From contig SUVJ01000006.1 in assembly GCA_015062045.1 (NCBI GenBank), positions 1 through 53,173 of the forward strand: a stretch of DNA of 53,173 nt, written 5' to 3'. The position numbers and the translations under genes were made by a program. The stretch is from Akkermansiaceae bacterium. Lineage in GTDB: Bacteria > Verrucomicrobiota > Verrucomicrobiia > Verrucomicrobiales > Akkermansiaceae. The notes under the pieces are model-generated. The model ran no database searches and was not told the DNA's origin. It worked only from the letters and a program-made list of their open reading frames with translations. Each line of letters opens with the position of its first letter. Position 1 is the stretch's first letter. Shown here piece by piece: positions 38,795 to 47,161 of this stretch.

Positions 38795-39709
38795 TTAATT
38801 ACGGCGGCGGCGTGCAGACAATGCCGCAAGTGCCAGTATACTCAAGGTGGCGGTAGTGGGCTCCGGCACTGCAGATAAAGGGGTTGGTAAATCTATATAG
38901 ATGCGCTCCAACTTCCAGGAATCCGTAGCAGAGGCATCCAACACGGTTAAAGAATCAATTTTATTGGTACTTGACCAATAATCTTTCAGGTAATACTCAC
39001 CGTTCTCTCGGTATACCTCAAATCTCTTGAGGTCAAAGTCGCCGCCACCTTCCGTTATGTCGTCCGAATCGGTGATATAAACAGCCTGCAAGGTCATATC
39101 GGCACCAAAATCAGCTCCCCACAAGGTAACACCGTGTCCGCTAGACCCACCAAGGTTAATACCAAACCCCAAACGATGCTTGTCATAATCGGACATCGCA
39201 TCATACAGATATGTTGACAGGTCTATGGACGAAACCGACACTGTTTCTACATAATTGCTGTATGAATACTCGCGCGGTACATTATAAACATAATATGCGG
39301 CTGAATACTCCTTCCCATCTTGAATAAAGGGAGTATCCGGCCCTAAATTGGCGCCACCCGTCTGCAGGTAAATTTTGTAGGCATCGCCGGTCCACCACCA
39401 ATCCACACCTATGGACGCATCCCCCATATTAGTGGTGGCGCAAGTGCGGTACTTTTCCCACACGCCATCTTCATCCGGTATGATTTTACCGTTCATCGTC
39501 ATTGCGGGGATTACATATTGATTCTGCCACCAATTAATCAAATTGGCAGATACTGCTGCCCAACACTTGTTGAGGTCGGTTGTACTGTTCTCTTTATCAG
39601 CATCGTACCACCCCTGCTGCTCATTAACACCGTATACCCAAAGCGTTTCTGCTCCGGCGGCACCGCTTAATCCGGCAAGGATGCTCATTATAGCAATGGC
39701 TCTTTTCAT
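38795..39709 (-). CDS. IdeS/Mac-like (peptidase family C66) secreted cysteine protease with PEP-CTERM tail
   Basis: 304 residues. A signal peptide (1-20) is followed by a domain matching streptococcal IdeS block by block: QQGWYD (IdeS NQGWYD), K39 and C49 ten apart (IdeS K84/C94), AVSANLINWW (IdeS AGNMLHWW), GHGVTLWGADF (IdeS NHVINLWGADF) and LQAVYITDSDD (IdeS LKAIYVTDSDS). H192 and D214 are 22 apart, as IdeS H262/D284, with D216 matching D286. The C-terminus VPEPTTATLS plus RRRR is a PEP-CTERM sorting signal. IdeS cleaves the IgG hinge; the substrate here is unknown. The start is ATG 39709. Confidence 0.85.
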   Translation of the reverse strand: MKRAIAIMSILAGLSGAAGAETLWVYGVNEQQGWYDADKENSTTDLNKCWAAVSANLINWWQNQYVIPAMTMNGKIIPDEDGVWEKYRTCATTNMGDASIGVDWWWTGDAYKIYLQTGGANLGPDTPFIQDGKEYSAAYYVYNVPREYSYSNYVETVSVSSIDLSTYLYDAMSDYDKHRLGFGINLGGSSGHGVTLWGADFGADMTLQAVYITDSDDITEGGGDFDLKRFEVYRENGEYYLKDYWSSTNKIDSLTVLDASATDSWKLERIYIDLPTPLSAVPEPTTATLSILALAALSARRRRN

Positions 39710-39874
39710 GGCTTTTTATGCGCATTTATCAACGCGGCGCAAAATATATAGCAAACAAATAGGAATTGCAAGACTTTTTCCTATATTTTCTATATATTTT
39801 GTAGATTTTAACAAAAAAACAGAAGTTTCACATCGAACAAGGCTTCTTCTTGTCCACTAAAAGCGAGGATTACA

Positions 39875-39893
39875 ACAGCATTGCCAATGCTGT
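39875..39893. promoter_or_regulatory. Perfect 19-bp palindrome, site 1
   Basis: ACAGCATTG-C-CAATGCTGT is a perfect inverted repeat. It lies in the divergent region between two PEP-CTERM genes and matches site 2 in inverted orientation. Confidence 0.6.
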
Positions 39894-40017
39894 AGCAAGA
39901 ATAAAATTGTAAATAATTGAAATTTGTGCACATTTGGCAAATAATGATGCTCAAAATCCACAAAAAATCGGCATTATTTTTATTACACCCCTCTCATAAC
40001 TCAACGGAATACATAAC

Positions 40018-40038
40018 TACAGCATTGGCAATACTGTA
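40018..40038. promoter_or_regulatory. Near-palindrome, site 2
   Basis: TACAGCATTGGCAATACTGTA matches the reverse complement of site 1 with one mismatch over 19 bases. The rest of 39710-40140 is AT-rich and has no gene. Confidence 0.55.
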
Positions 40039-40140
40039 TACTATGCACGACAACTCAAAACAGGTGTCTGCGTATTCCCACCGCGCGAGGGAACAGGCAT
40101 CCCTGCACGAGCTGCTCTTACCTTAACAATTAATTCAAAC

Positions 40141-40878
40141 ATGAAAAAAACATTTATTGTCCTTATGGCACTGGCAGGTGTAGCAATGGCTACCACCTAC
40201 CAGTATCATACCACATTGCAAGGATCTCTGGATAACGCAGCAGTATATGCATTGACGCTGAACATCAATAATGCTACTAACATTAGTCCGGTAGCAGATA
40301 CAGAAACACCGGAAACTCTGACTACAGGGGTTAAATATGGTCTTACCAGTCTCAGCTTCAATTCCCGAATCGGGATCCATCAGGATGTTTCAACCGGTGA
40401 CTTCGGGCTGTTTGTCTTAGATTCAAACAAAACCGTTGTTGGTTGGTCTTCTAATTCAAATGCTTGTCAGACATATGGCTCTGATGATGGAACTACTGTA
40501 ACTGAACATACTTTCACTTTTAATTTCAACAACACATGGATAGCACCGGATCAGACTTACACCTTAGTCGCTGTAGGTACTGATGCCCTTGCAGCAGTTG
40601 ACATGGGATACACCTATACTCCGGGAACCAACTCGCTGACAGTCAATACTGATGCAAAGACCATCGGTGGTGCAATGAAATACATCGGTGTTCGCGTCGA
40701 CTACCACCCAAATGTTTCAACAACCGGGGCAAATTGGATTAATAATACCGATGCGACATCAGTGGATGGCACTTGGGGAGCTGTCATCACTAACATTACC
40801 TTGATTCCCGAGCCCACCACGGCCACACTTTCTCTGCTTGCCCTCACTGGTCTTGCTGCCCGCCGCCGCCGTCGCTAA
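40141..40878 (+). CDS. Secreted PEP-CTERM protein, unknown function
   Basis: 245 residues from ATG 40141. Signal peptide MKKTFIVLMALAGVAMA. A beta-sandwich-like domain rich in Thr, Asn and Tyr follows (YALTLNINNATNIS, EHTFTFNFNNTWIAPDQTYTLVAVG, YIGVRVDYHP). The C-terminal sorting signal IPEPTTATLSLLALTGLAARRRRR is almost the same as that of the IdeS-like protein. No enzyme motif is seen; a lectin or surface-display role is possible. It is divergent from the IdeS-like gene across the two palindromes. Confidence 0.75.
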   Translation: MKKTFIVLMALAGVAMATTYQYHTTLQGSLDNAAVYALTLNINNATNISPVADTETPETLTTGVKYGLTSLSFNSRIGIHQDVSTGDFGLFVLDSNKTVVGWSSNSNACQTYGSDDGTTVTEHTFTFNFNNTWIAPDQTYTLVAVGTDALAAVDMGYTYTPGTNSLTVNTDAKTIGGAMKYIGVRVDYHPNVSTTGANWINNTDATSVDGTWGAVITNITLIPEPTTATLSLLALTGLAARRRRR

Positions 40879-41019
40879 AGCTATGGCGTGACAAGCCGGC
40901 GTCGGGCTTCTCGCTGATAAGGGGCTTCTCTACGATACGCCCACTCGGGCTACCCGGACAAGTCTAAGTAAGAGGAAACAAACAGGTTCAAGCGGGGTAA
41001 CCAAGCCCTGCAGCGCGCG
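40879..41019. other. Non-coding stretch 40879-41353, first part
   Basis: No ORF with family features is seen from 40879 to 41353. It holds the two terminators listed next and an 8-bp inverted repeat ACGACCGA/TCGGTCGT (41244-41251 and 41283-41290) with a 31-base loop of unknown role. Confidence 0.5.
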
Positions 41020-41049
41020 CCCGCCCAAGGTTTTATAGCCTTGGGCGGG
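41020..41049 (+). terminator. PEP-CTERM gene terminator
   Basis: CCCGCCCAAGG (41020-41030) and CCTTGGGCGGG (41039-41049) form a perfect 11-bp stem followed by ATTTT. Confidence 0.75.
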
Positions 41050-41298
41050 ATTTTACAAGCCCCGGCTACCGGCGGGGCGGAAGTCCAATAGAGAGCGAGT
41101 GGTTCCGATTTGTAGAATGTTATACCAACGTTTCCTCTGAGTTCAAAAACGCAATCCTAAAAGCAAGCGTAACATAAGGCTTTCACTATGCTAATTCAAG
41201 CCAAATAATATCGAAAGAACAGTTGGAGGGAGTAAGCGGATTTACGACCGACCGAGAAGCGAGACCTTCATCACTTTATGCATCGGTCGTACACAAAA

Positions 41299-41322
41299 GT
41301 GGCAGGCACTCACGCCTGCCAC
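41299..41322 (-). terminator. Terminator of the 41354-41806 gene
   Basis: GTGGCAGGC and GCCTGCCAC form a perfect 9-bp stem with a 6-base loop. On the minus strand TTTTG follows. Confidence 0.75.
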
Positions 41323-41353
41323 CCTAAAATAAATGATATAAGAGTAAAATTAC

Positions 41354-41806
41354 TCAACCGCGACGGTACCCCATGGCAGCCATGGTGAAATCGCGGATGG
41401 AGTTTTTCAATTTTTCAGAGCCATAGTAATCTGCCCCTTTAATCTTCATAGCGGCAGCAGCCCCGCGGGATTGCACATCGTTGTACTCCTCCGTAACCAA
41501 GAGCTTGGCTTGAATATCCTGCAACTCGGCGCGGTCTTGCTCCGTGAGCGGAATCTCGTAAAGGGAATAGATGGTCTGAGTAAGCTCATCAATCTTCTCG
41601 GCAGCGGCATCCGGGTTTTGCTCCAAATCGGGGGATGAAGTAATCTCCACATACTTAGCAGAAACCAAGAACATACCATAACCGAACTGCTGAGCCGGAG
41701 TAAACTGAGAGAGGTCCTCCTGCACGGCAGCTGGGGCATCCTGAGCAATGGCGGGAGCAGCTGCAAGCGTGGCAGCCAGCATAGCAACATAAGCGATTTT
41801 GTTCAT
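41354..41806 (-). CDS. Secreted small helical protein, unknown function
   Basis: 150 residues from ATG 41806. The signal peptide is NKIAYVAMLAATLAAAPAIAQ with an AxA cleavage site. The mature part is alpha-helical and acidic (DAAAEKIDELTQTIYSLYEIPLTEQDRAELQDIQAKLLV) and ends GYRRG. No family is recognised. It is a single gene divergent from gpmI, ended by its own hairpin. The same frame stays open to 41872, but that extension has no signal-peptide logic. Confidence 0.65.
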   Translation of the reverse strand: MNKIAYVAMLAATLAAAPAIAQDAPAAVQEDLSQFTPAQQFGYGMFLVSAKYVEITSSPDLEQNPDAAAEKIDELTQTIYSLYEIPLTEQDRAELQDIQAKLLVTEEYNDVQSRGAAAAMKIKGADYYGSEKLKNSIRDFTMAAMGYRRG

Positions 41807-41975
41807 AATTGATGCGATTATTGTTTGCGAGGCTAAAGCCTTTCTTAATATCAAGAGTATCAGATAACACATGTTATGGCAAGCTGTATTTTTGACAGTT
41901 GGCTTATAAAATACGCAAAAGCATTCAGCTCAAACAAATAGGCATTATTTTAAAGAAAACACACTACATTTAGGC

Positions 41976-42004
41976 TTCACAACGGCGAAAAAAAGTGGTA
42001 AAAT
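41976..42004 (+). promoter_or_regulatory. gpmI promoter, leaderless type
   Basis: TTCACA (41976-41981), 17-bp spacer, TAAAAT (41999-42004), then six bases to ATG 42011. Confidence 0.65.
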
Positions 42005-42010
42005 GAGCCC

Positions 42011-43546
42011 ATGGCAAACAAACCCGTAGTATTGATTATTCGAGACGGTTGGGGCCGCAACCCTCAGGGGCCTGAGGCTGCCAAGCAGACCGGCGATGCC
42101 ACCGTGCTCGCCAACACACCTTTCACAGACAAGCTGCTGGCCACCTGCCCGCACTCCATGCTGGGTGCCTCCGGGCAAGATGTAGGCTTGCCGGATGGCC
42201 AAATGGGCAACTCAGAGGTAGGGCACCTCAACCTGGGTGCCGGCCGTGTTGTGTTCCAAGACCTTTGCCGTATCACCAATGCCATTAATGATGGCTCACT
42301 GGCTAAAAATCCCGTCATTACGGAGGCCTTTGCCAAGGCCGCCGGCACTCGACTGCACCTGCTCGGCCTGGTGTCCGACGGCGGTGTACACTCCCACATA
42401 GACCACCTCATCGGCGTTGTAAAAATTGCCGCAGAGGCCGGTGTAAAAGACATCATGATTCACGCTATTACCGATGGCCGTGATACGGACCCCAAGAGCG
42501 GTGCCGGATTCCTCAAACAACTGCAGGAAGCCGTTGCCCCCTACGGTGCTAAAATTGCTACCGTGGTTGGCCGATTCTACGCTATGGACCGCGATAAACG
42601 CTGGGACCGAGTGCAGATTGGCTGGAACGCCATCGTGCTCGGCAAGGGAGAAGCCTGCACCTGCACCCCCGCTGAGTTTGCAGAAAAGAGCTATGCAGAC
42701 GGCGTGACGGACGAGTTCCTTAACCCCGGCATCTTCTGCGAGGCAGACACCCAGCGCGTACGCGATGAAGATGTGGTATTCTTCTTCAACTTCCGTGCAG
42801 ACCGCGCCCGCGAGCTCTCTCGCGCCTTCATATACGACGACTTCGACGGCTTTGAGCGCGGAGTACACCCGCACGTACACTACATCACCATGTCTGAGTA
42901 CGAGGCCTGCTACCCCACCCCCGTGGTGTTCGAGCAAGAGCAGCTCACCAACATCCTTGGCGAGGTAATTGCCGCCGCCGGCCTTAAGCAGCTGCGCATC
43001 GCAGAGACAGAAAAATACGCCCACGTTACCTTCTTCTTCAACGGCGGTGTAGAAACCCAGTTCGAGGGCGAGGACCGCATCCTTGTACCCTCCCCCCGAG
43101 AGGTTGCAACCTACGACCTCAAACCCCAAATGAGCGTAGGCGAGGTGGCTGATAAGTTTGTAGATGCCATCGCCAACTACGACATCGCCATCATGAACTT
43201 TGCTAACCCCGACATGGTGGGCCACACCGGTTTCCTGGAGGCCGGTATCACCGCCTGCGAGGCCGTTGACAAAGCCCTGGAGAAGAGTGTGACCAAGATT
43301 CTTGAGCTCGGCGGCTGCTGCCTCATCTGCGCAGACCACGGCAACTGCGAGAACATGCTCAACCCCGATGGCTCCCCCAACACCGCCCACACCACCAACT
43401 TGGTGGATCTCATCTACTGCGGTCCGGACCAAGACCGGGTCAAGATGAGCGACGGTATTCTGGCAGACATCTCCCCCACCCTGCTCAGCCTGCTCGGCAT
43501 TGCCCAGCCCGCTGAAATGACAGGCCACAGCCTCGTCACCAAATAA
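42011..43546 (+). CDS. gpmI: 2,3-bisphosphoglycerate-independent phosphoglycerate mutase
   Basis: 511 residues, full length. LIIRDGWGRNP opens the alkaline-phosphatase-like domain and LPDGQMGNSEVGHLNLGAGRVV carries the catalytic Ser. LVSDGGVHSHIDHL and ITDGRDTDPKSG lie in the phosphotransferase insert, with VVGRFYAMDRDKRWDR after it. NFRADRARELSRAF, NFANPDMVGHTG and CADHGNCE supply the second metal site. It interconverts 2- and 3-phosphoglycerate in glycolysis and needs manganese. It is monocistronic with its own promoter and terminator. Confidence 0.97.
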   Translation: MANKPVVLIIRDGWGRNPQGPEAAKQTGDATVLANTPFTDKLLATCPHSMLGASGQDVGLPDGQMGNSEVGHLNLGAGRVVFQDLCRITNAINDGSLAKNPVITEAFAKAAGTRLHLLGLVSDGGVHSHIDHLIGVVKIAAEAGVKDIMIHAITDGRDTDPKSGAGFLKQLQEAVAPYGAKIATVVGRFYAMDRDKRWDRVQIGWNAIVLGKGEACTCTPAEFAEKSYADGVTDEFLNPGIFCEADTQRVRDEDVVFFFNFRADRARELSRAFIYDDFDGFERGVHPHVHYITMSEYEACYPTPVVFEQEQLTNILGEVIAAAGLKQLRIAETEKYAHVTFFFNGGVETQFEGEDRILVPSPREVATYDLKPQMSVGEVADKFVDAIANYDIAIMNFANPDMVGHTGFLEAGITACEAVDKALEKSVTKILELGGCCLICADHGNCENMLNPDGSPNTAHTTNLVDLIYCGPDQDRVKMSDGILADISPTLLSLLGIAQPAEMTGHSLVTK

Positions 43547-43570
43547 TTTAGGGTAAATCCCCCTCCTTTC

Positions 43571-43606
43571 AGGCGCAAATCGGCCCTCAAAAGCCCTTTT
43601 GCGCCT
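43571..43606 (+). terminator. gpmI terminator
   Basis: AGGCGCAAA (43571-43579) pairs with TTTGCGCCT (43598-43606), followed by CCTTTTTTA. Confidence 0.8.
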
Positions 43607-43705
43607 CCTTTTTTACAAAAAATCACACAAAAAATCACATTTTTGCAAAATAAAGCTTGCAATCATCCCCAAAACCTGCTATTATTGCTGCGCACCCAGT
43701 GCAAA

Positions 43706-43777
43706 GCACGAGTAGCTCAGTGGTAGAGCGGCTGTCTTACACACAGTTGGTCAGGAGTTCGAATCTCTTCTCGTGTA
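43706..43777 (+). tRNA. tRNA-Val (anticodon TAC)
   Basis: Acceptor GCACGAG pairs with CTCGTGT, A73 follows, D-arm GCTC/GAGC, anticodon stem GCTGT/ACAGT with loop CTTACAC (anticodon TAC), T-arm AGGAG TTCGAAT CTCTT. No CCA is encoded. The duplicated segment that borders the accessory island begins in the last three bases of this tRNA. Confidence 0.93.
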
Positions 43778-43784
43778 TTCACCG

Positions 43785-43818
43785 AGCCTGCTTTCCGACA
43801 CAATTTGGAAAGCGGGCT
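43785..43818 (+). terminator. tRNA-Val terminator
   Basis: AGCCTGCTTTCC and GGAAAGCGGGCT pair with a 10-base loop and are followed by TTTTTTAG. Confidence 0.85.
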
Positions 43819-43930
43819 TTTTTAGTTTATCCCTTTTATCTTTAGCATATTGCGGAGCCCTGATTTAGAAACAAGAAAATCGGGACCGGACATGAAAAGC
43901 GTCTTATTAAAACTATCAATCAATAAATAA

Positions 43931-44578
43931 ATGCCACAAGAAATCTCACCTTACGACACGACAAGAGCGGCAGCCTTTGAGCTGTGGATGCAAGCGCCGA
44001 ATCCCATGGTTACGTTCTTTAAGACATTGAACGTAACGAGGCTTATCAGACTTTCCCGAAAAAAGCACCTGAAGTTCAATATGCTGTTGAATTACTGCAT
44101 TGGCAGGGCTGCTGTGGGCATTAAGGAATTCTACATTCTTCCTGTAGGCAATAAATTGGTACAATATGATTCTATTGCTGTCAACACCATTGTGAAAAAT
44201 AAAGAGGGCGAAGTAAGCTCCTGTGACAATCGGTATACGCCGGATTTAGAAACATTTAACAAGGAATACCTGAAATATACGGCGGAGGTTGCCCTTAATT
44301 GCCGGGATAGAGACCTCTCCGCAGACTGTATGGTCATCGGAACCTCTGCTATCATTGATACCGAGATAGACGGAGCGGTTGGCATGAATAGCGGCATTTT
44401 CAACAATCCTTTTATCATCTGGGGTAAATACCGCCGCAAATGGTTTCACTATGAGCTGCCCATCTCCTTCCAGTTCCACCACACTCAAATGGATGGAGCC
44501 CATGCAGGCCGATTCCTTAAGAAACTACAAGAGGAAATTAACCAACTGCAATATCCGCAACAAGGCGTGAGTTTGTAA
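43931..44578 (+). CDS. CatA-like (chloramphenicol acetyltransferase family) acyltransferase, copy 1
   Basis: 215 residues from ATG 43931. The catalytic box HHTQMDG is at 183-189 (the HHxxxDG motif of CAT-type acyltransferases), with the FKTLNVTRLIRLSRKKHLKFNMLLNYCIGRA N-terminal fold and PISFQF before the box. The family is trimeric and transfers acetyl from acetyl-CoA to chloramphenicol or other hydroxyl acceptors; resistance cannot be claimed from sequence. A second copy at 51657-52304 differs at six residues, and the middle 446 bases are identical. Confidence 0.82.
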   Translation: MPQEISPYDTTRAAAFELWMQAPNPMVTFFKTLNVTRLIRLSRKKHLKFNMLLNYCIGRAAVGIKEFYILPVGNKLVQYDSIAVNTIVKNKEGEVSSCDNRYTPDLETFNKEYLKYTAEVALNCRDRDLSADCMVIGTSAIIDTEIDGAVGMNSGIFNNPFIIWGKYRRKWFHYELPISFQFHHTQMDGAHAGRFLKKLQEEINQLQYPQQGVSL

Positions 44579-45091
44579 TATCAATTGTTTAACTACTTCA
44601 TTTAAAATTGAAATTACTTCCCTAGCGGGTGGTTTTCCCGCTGGGTCGGCAGGGGGCCATCGTGTATAGAATGAACAACTCGTCAATTGTACATTGTCAA
44701 TACAGAACGCCCTTCCCTTATGCGCAGTTGAAGGAATCAACGGATTCCAACCCTAAGCGTGGGGCTGCGCGTCTCGTTTTACTCGCTTGCTACGACCTCA
44801 CGGGGAGGAGGTTATCTGCACTTATTATACATGTAGTACGAAATTTGTCAAGGGATGTGTGCCGAAAAAAATGTGTAAACAAGTGTCCTTTTTAATAAGT
44901 GCGGCGCTAGGGCCAGACTTTGCAACAACGGAGACAGCCGATGACGGCAAGAAGTTCGGCAAACAGAAGTCGAATGACAAATTCTGTAATAATTTGCTTG
45001 GATGCATAAATGGTATATGCCTTTTCCAACCAATGTTTATGAGGGCTGATAGCATGGCGTTGTCATATATATTAACTATTCTGAGAGTGCG
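44579..45091. other. Gene-poor stretch after acetyltransferase copy 1
   Basis: No supported gene. A short hairpin AGCGGG/CCCGCT near 44623-44641 may end the acetyltransferase transcript. ORFs here are short, Cys/Arg-rich and lack start signals. Confidence 0.5.
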
Positions 45092-45196
45092 TTTCCGCCA
45101 GATTTTTTGAAAAAAGACAGAAAAAATTGCAATTTTTCCGAAAAAGTGGGCAAAAATTCACTTTTTTTGAAAAAAATGCAGAAAAAATGGCGGAAA
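45092..45196. repeat. AT-rich structured element with 9-bp terminal inverted repeats
   Basis: TTTCCGCCA (45092-45100) and TGGCGGAAA (45188-45196) are perfect inverted ends. Inside are two similar halves of the form TTTTTTGAAAAAA...CAGAAAAAATG and a palindrome AAAAATTGCAATTTTT. It may be a small non-autonomous element or an RNA structure. Confidence 0.5.
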
Positions 45197-45281
45197 TGGT
45201 GGCTGAGGATAGTTAATAGTTATGTAAGCTTTCTTGCACGATGCAGGAAGCGCCAATCTTCAACAAACAAAAATCACGAAA

Positions 45282-45603
45282 ATGAATAACACACCCAATT
45301 ACCGGAAGTGGTTCAACGATTCTACCGTTGTTCCTGCCGCCGAAGTCGAAACAACCACCGTTGTCAAAGGTCAGATTCTTGCATCTGGCTCAGCCAACCA
45401 TAACCAAGCACCTCCTACCAACGGGGACGGACAACTTCGTTATTAATCCAAAGACGCTACGGAATAGTCATTGGGAAGGCTTTTTGCCCGGAATGCGAGA
45501 ATTAGAGTACCCATCAGAAGAAGAGTTGTCTAATTTTATCGATCAAAAAGTAGCATCTTTTGTGGAAAAAGCTAAAGAAAAATGCAATAAGCAATGTAGT
45601 TAA
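45282..45603 (+). pseudogene. Possible frameshifted small gene
   Basis: From ATG 45282 one frame reads 54 residues (NNTPNYRKWFNDSTVVPA...) and stops at 45446. The next frame continues with NFVINPKTLRNSHWEGFLPGMRELEYPSEEELSNF and an acidic/basic helical end to 45603. Joining the frames near 45430 would give about 106 residues. A single-base change or a sequencing error could explain it. No family is recognised; the second half could also be a separate gene. Confidence 0.35.
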
Positions 45604-45733
45604 TTACAATTAGGCTATTTTCAGGGAAGGAACTGATATTTTTATGCAGGAGTATCGACATATGCAAATCGTTATGTCTGTTGAAGCATAGATAAAAAGT
45701 TTCTTCTCTGAGATAGCCATTATATACAGAATT

Positions 45734-46300
45734 ATGAAAAGGGCGCTATTTCTACTATTTGTTTCTTCAGTTCTTATTGGATGTAATGAAAATGGTGCAA
45801 ATAATAATGAAAGTGAAACATATATGGATACTCACTATCTACAGAAAAACTTTCATGAATGGATAAAAAATACAATATCATATATAACTATAGATGAAAC
45901 AGATTTTGCAAATCAGTTAAAAACAGCAACGCATAATGTTTCGGATGACAAGTTACTGACAGCTTTTCTTCAAACTGTAGAATCAGGTGCTTCATGTGCT
46001 TCTAGGAACAGAAGCATTAAATATTTATATGCTATTGGCTTTGTTGCTTATGTTTCCCAATTGGATAGCGATATTCAGGAATCGGTTGATACGACATTGT
46101 CCAGATTATTAGCAAGAGATGAAATTTCTCTTTTGGTTTTATCTGACCCTTTAGGTTTTGACGCATTGCGCATTTATTCAGAGGGTACAGACGAAACTAT
46201 TGATCCACCAGACGACACCCCTTGTAGGTCGTTATATTATGATATAAATAAGTATAGGCAGTTATCTAAACAATACATGCAACATCTTCGGGACAGGTAA
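45734..46300 (+). CDS. Lipoprotein of unknown function
   Basis: 188 residues from ATG 45734. The signal KRALFLLFVSSVLIGC ends in the lipobox LIGC. The mature part is acidic and helical (FHEWIKNTISYITIDETDFANQLKTA, LDSDIQESVDTTLSRLLARDEISLLVL) with two further Cys. It is AT-rich compared with the chromosome. It is first in the island before the SIR2-like gene and could be a partner or only a neighbour. Confidence 0.6.
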   Translation: MKRALFLLFVSSVLIGCNENGANNNESETYMDTHYLQKNFHEWIKNTISYITIDETDFANQLKTATHNVSDDKLLTAFLQTVESGASCASRNRSIKYLYAIGFVAYVSQLDSDIQESVDTTLSRLLARDEISLLVLSDPLGFDALRIYSEGTDETIDPPDDTPCRSLYYDINKYRQLSKQYMQHLRDR

Positions 46301-46355
46301 AAAAAGAGAGGGCTATTCTTGACTTGTTGATTCAAAAAGTATAGTCTATACATGC

Positions 46356-47132
46356 ATGACAACGAAGACAACACCGCGACTTCTTTTAATTGGCAATGGG
46401 GTCAACTTGGTTGCCCGCAGCCATAGCAACATATCATATGATCGGCTCTTACGTAAGGCAGCCAAGGATAAAGGTGTTAAGATTGAGGAATCCGATAGTA
46501 TTGACTCCTTACATGAAAAGCTGGCGAATTATGGCTACGCGCATTCAAATGACAATCCCTATGCGGACATATATCCCGCATTGTCAGATTTACGACCTAC
46601 CTATGCCCATCATCTTCTGAGTGCATTTTCCCATGCCTTTTCACACATTCTAACTCTGAATTTTGATTATGCTATGGAACGGGCATTGGGATGCCGTATA
46701 CCGACAGGGAAAGAAAGCCCTCTTCAAAGTATTCCATGCCTGAAAGGTAAGAAGGTTTGTCATATCCATGGAGCAGTTAATCGAGAAACCCCAGAAAACA
46801 GCCAATGTATCATTTCTGAGGCATCCTATCGCGAAGCTCTTGCTTTGTTTCCGCAGAATCTTCCGGAAGGCTTTACAAATGAACAGGAAATAGGCAAAAA
46901 GAGTCCTTGGTATGTTGATTTCATTACAAAAGAGGTTCACATTTGTGGGGCAGCAATGCATGATAACGAACTTCTATTGTGGCATGTATTGAAATTACGC
47001 AAGCAGTGGATAAAACGTCAGATTGGTAATACCAAGTGGACGAACCGTATATATGCCTATTTGTTCCAGCCGCCTGGGGAAAAAGGGAGAATTCAGAAAA
47101 TCGCCCAGAGAATCTACGGGACTTATCAGTAG
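46356..47132 (+). CDS. SIR2-like protein, candidate defence effector
   Basis: 258 residues from ATG 46356. LLIGNGVNLVARS at 10-22 is the NAD-binding glycine loop of the SIR2-like family. SHILTLNFDYAMERAL (about 96-111) holds the N-F/Y-D motif, and CHIHGAVN (135-142) holds the catalytic His. ISEASYREAL and VHICGAAMHDNELLLWHVL follow in family order. Such proteins consume NAD in abortive-infection systems (DSR, Thoeris ThsA, SIR2-HerA). It is short and lacks a sensing domain, so the sensor could be the next gene. It starts a few bases after a TATAGT element. Confidence 0.75.
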   Translation: MTTKTTPRLLLIGNGVNLVARSHSNISYDRLLRKAAKDKGVKIEESDSIDSLHEKLANYGYAHSNDNPYADIYPALSDLRPTYAHHLLSAFSHAFSHILTLNFDYAMERALGCRIPTGKESPLQSIPCLKGKKVCHIHGAVNRETPENSQCIISEASYREALALFPQNLPEGFTNEQEIGKKSPWYVDFITKEVHICGAAMHDNELLLWHVLKLRKQWIKRQIGNTKWTNRIYAYLFQPPGEKGRIQKIAQRIYGTYQ

Positions 47133-47161
47133 CTCCTATTATCATTCAGGTTAGGAACAAA

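Larger units (their letters stand above)
43775..44578 (+). repeat. Direct repeat, copy 1 (tRNA-Val tail, terminator, acetyltransferase gene)
   Basis: The segment starting GTATTCACCGAGCCTGC at 43775 is repeated at 51545. The similarity covers the terminator and the whole acetyltransferase gene, but the 60-130 bases between them are diverged. Bases 44000-44445 are identical in both copies. Confidence 0.9.

Noticed and set aside
42296..43528. 410-residue minus-strand ORF
   Set aside because: Antisense shadow of gpmI.
44629..44895. 88-residue ORF after acetyltransferase copy 1
   Set aside because: Arg/Cys-rich, no start signal, no family features; likely random.
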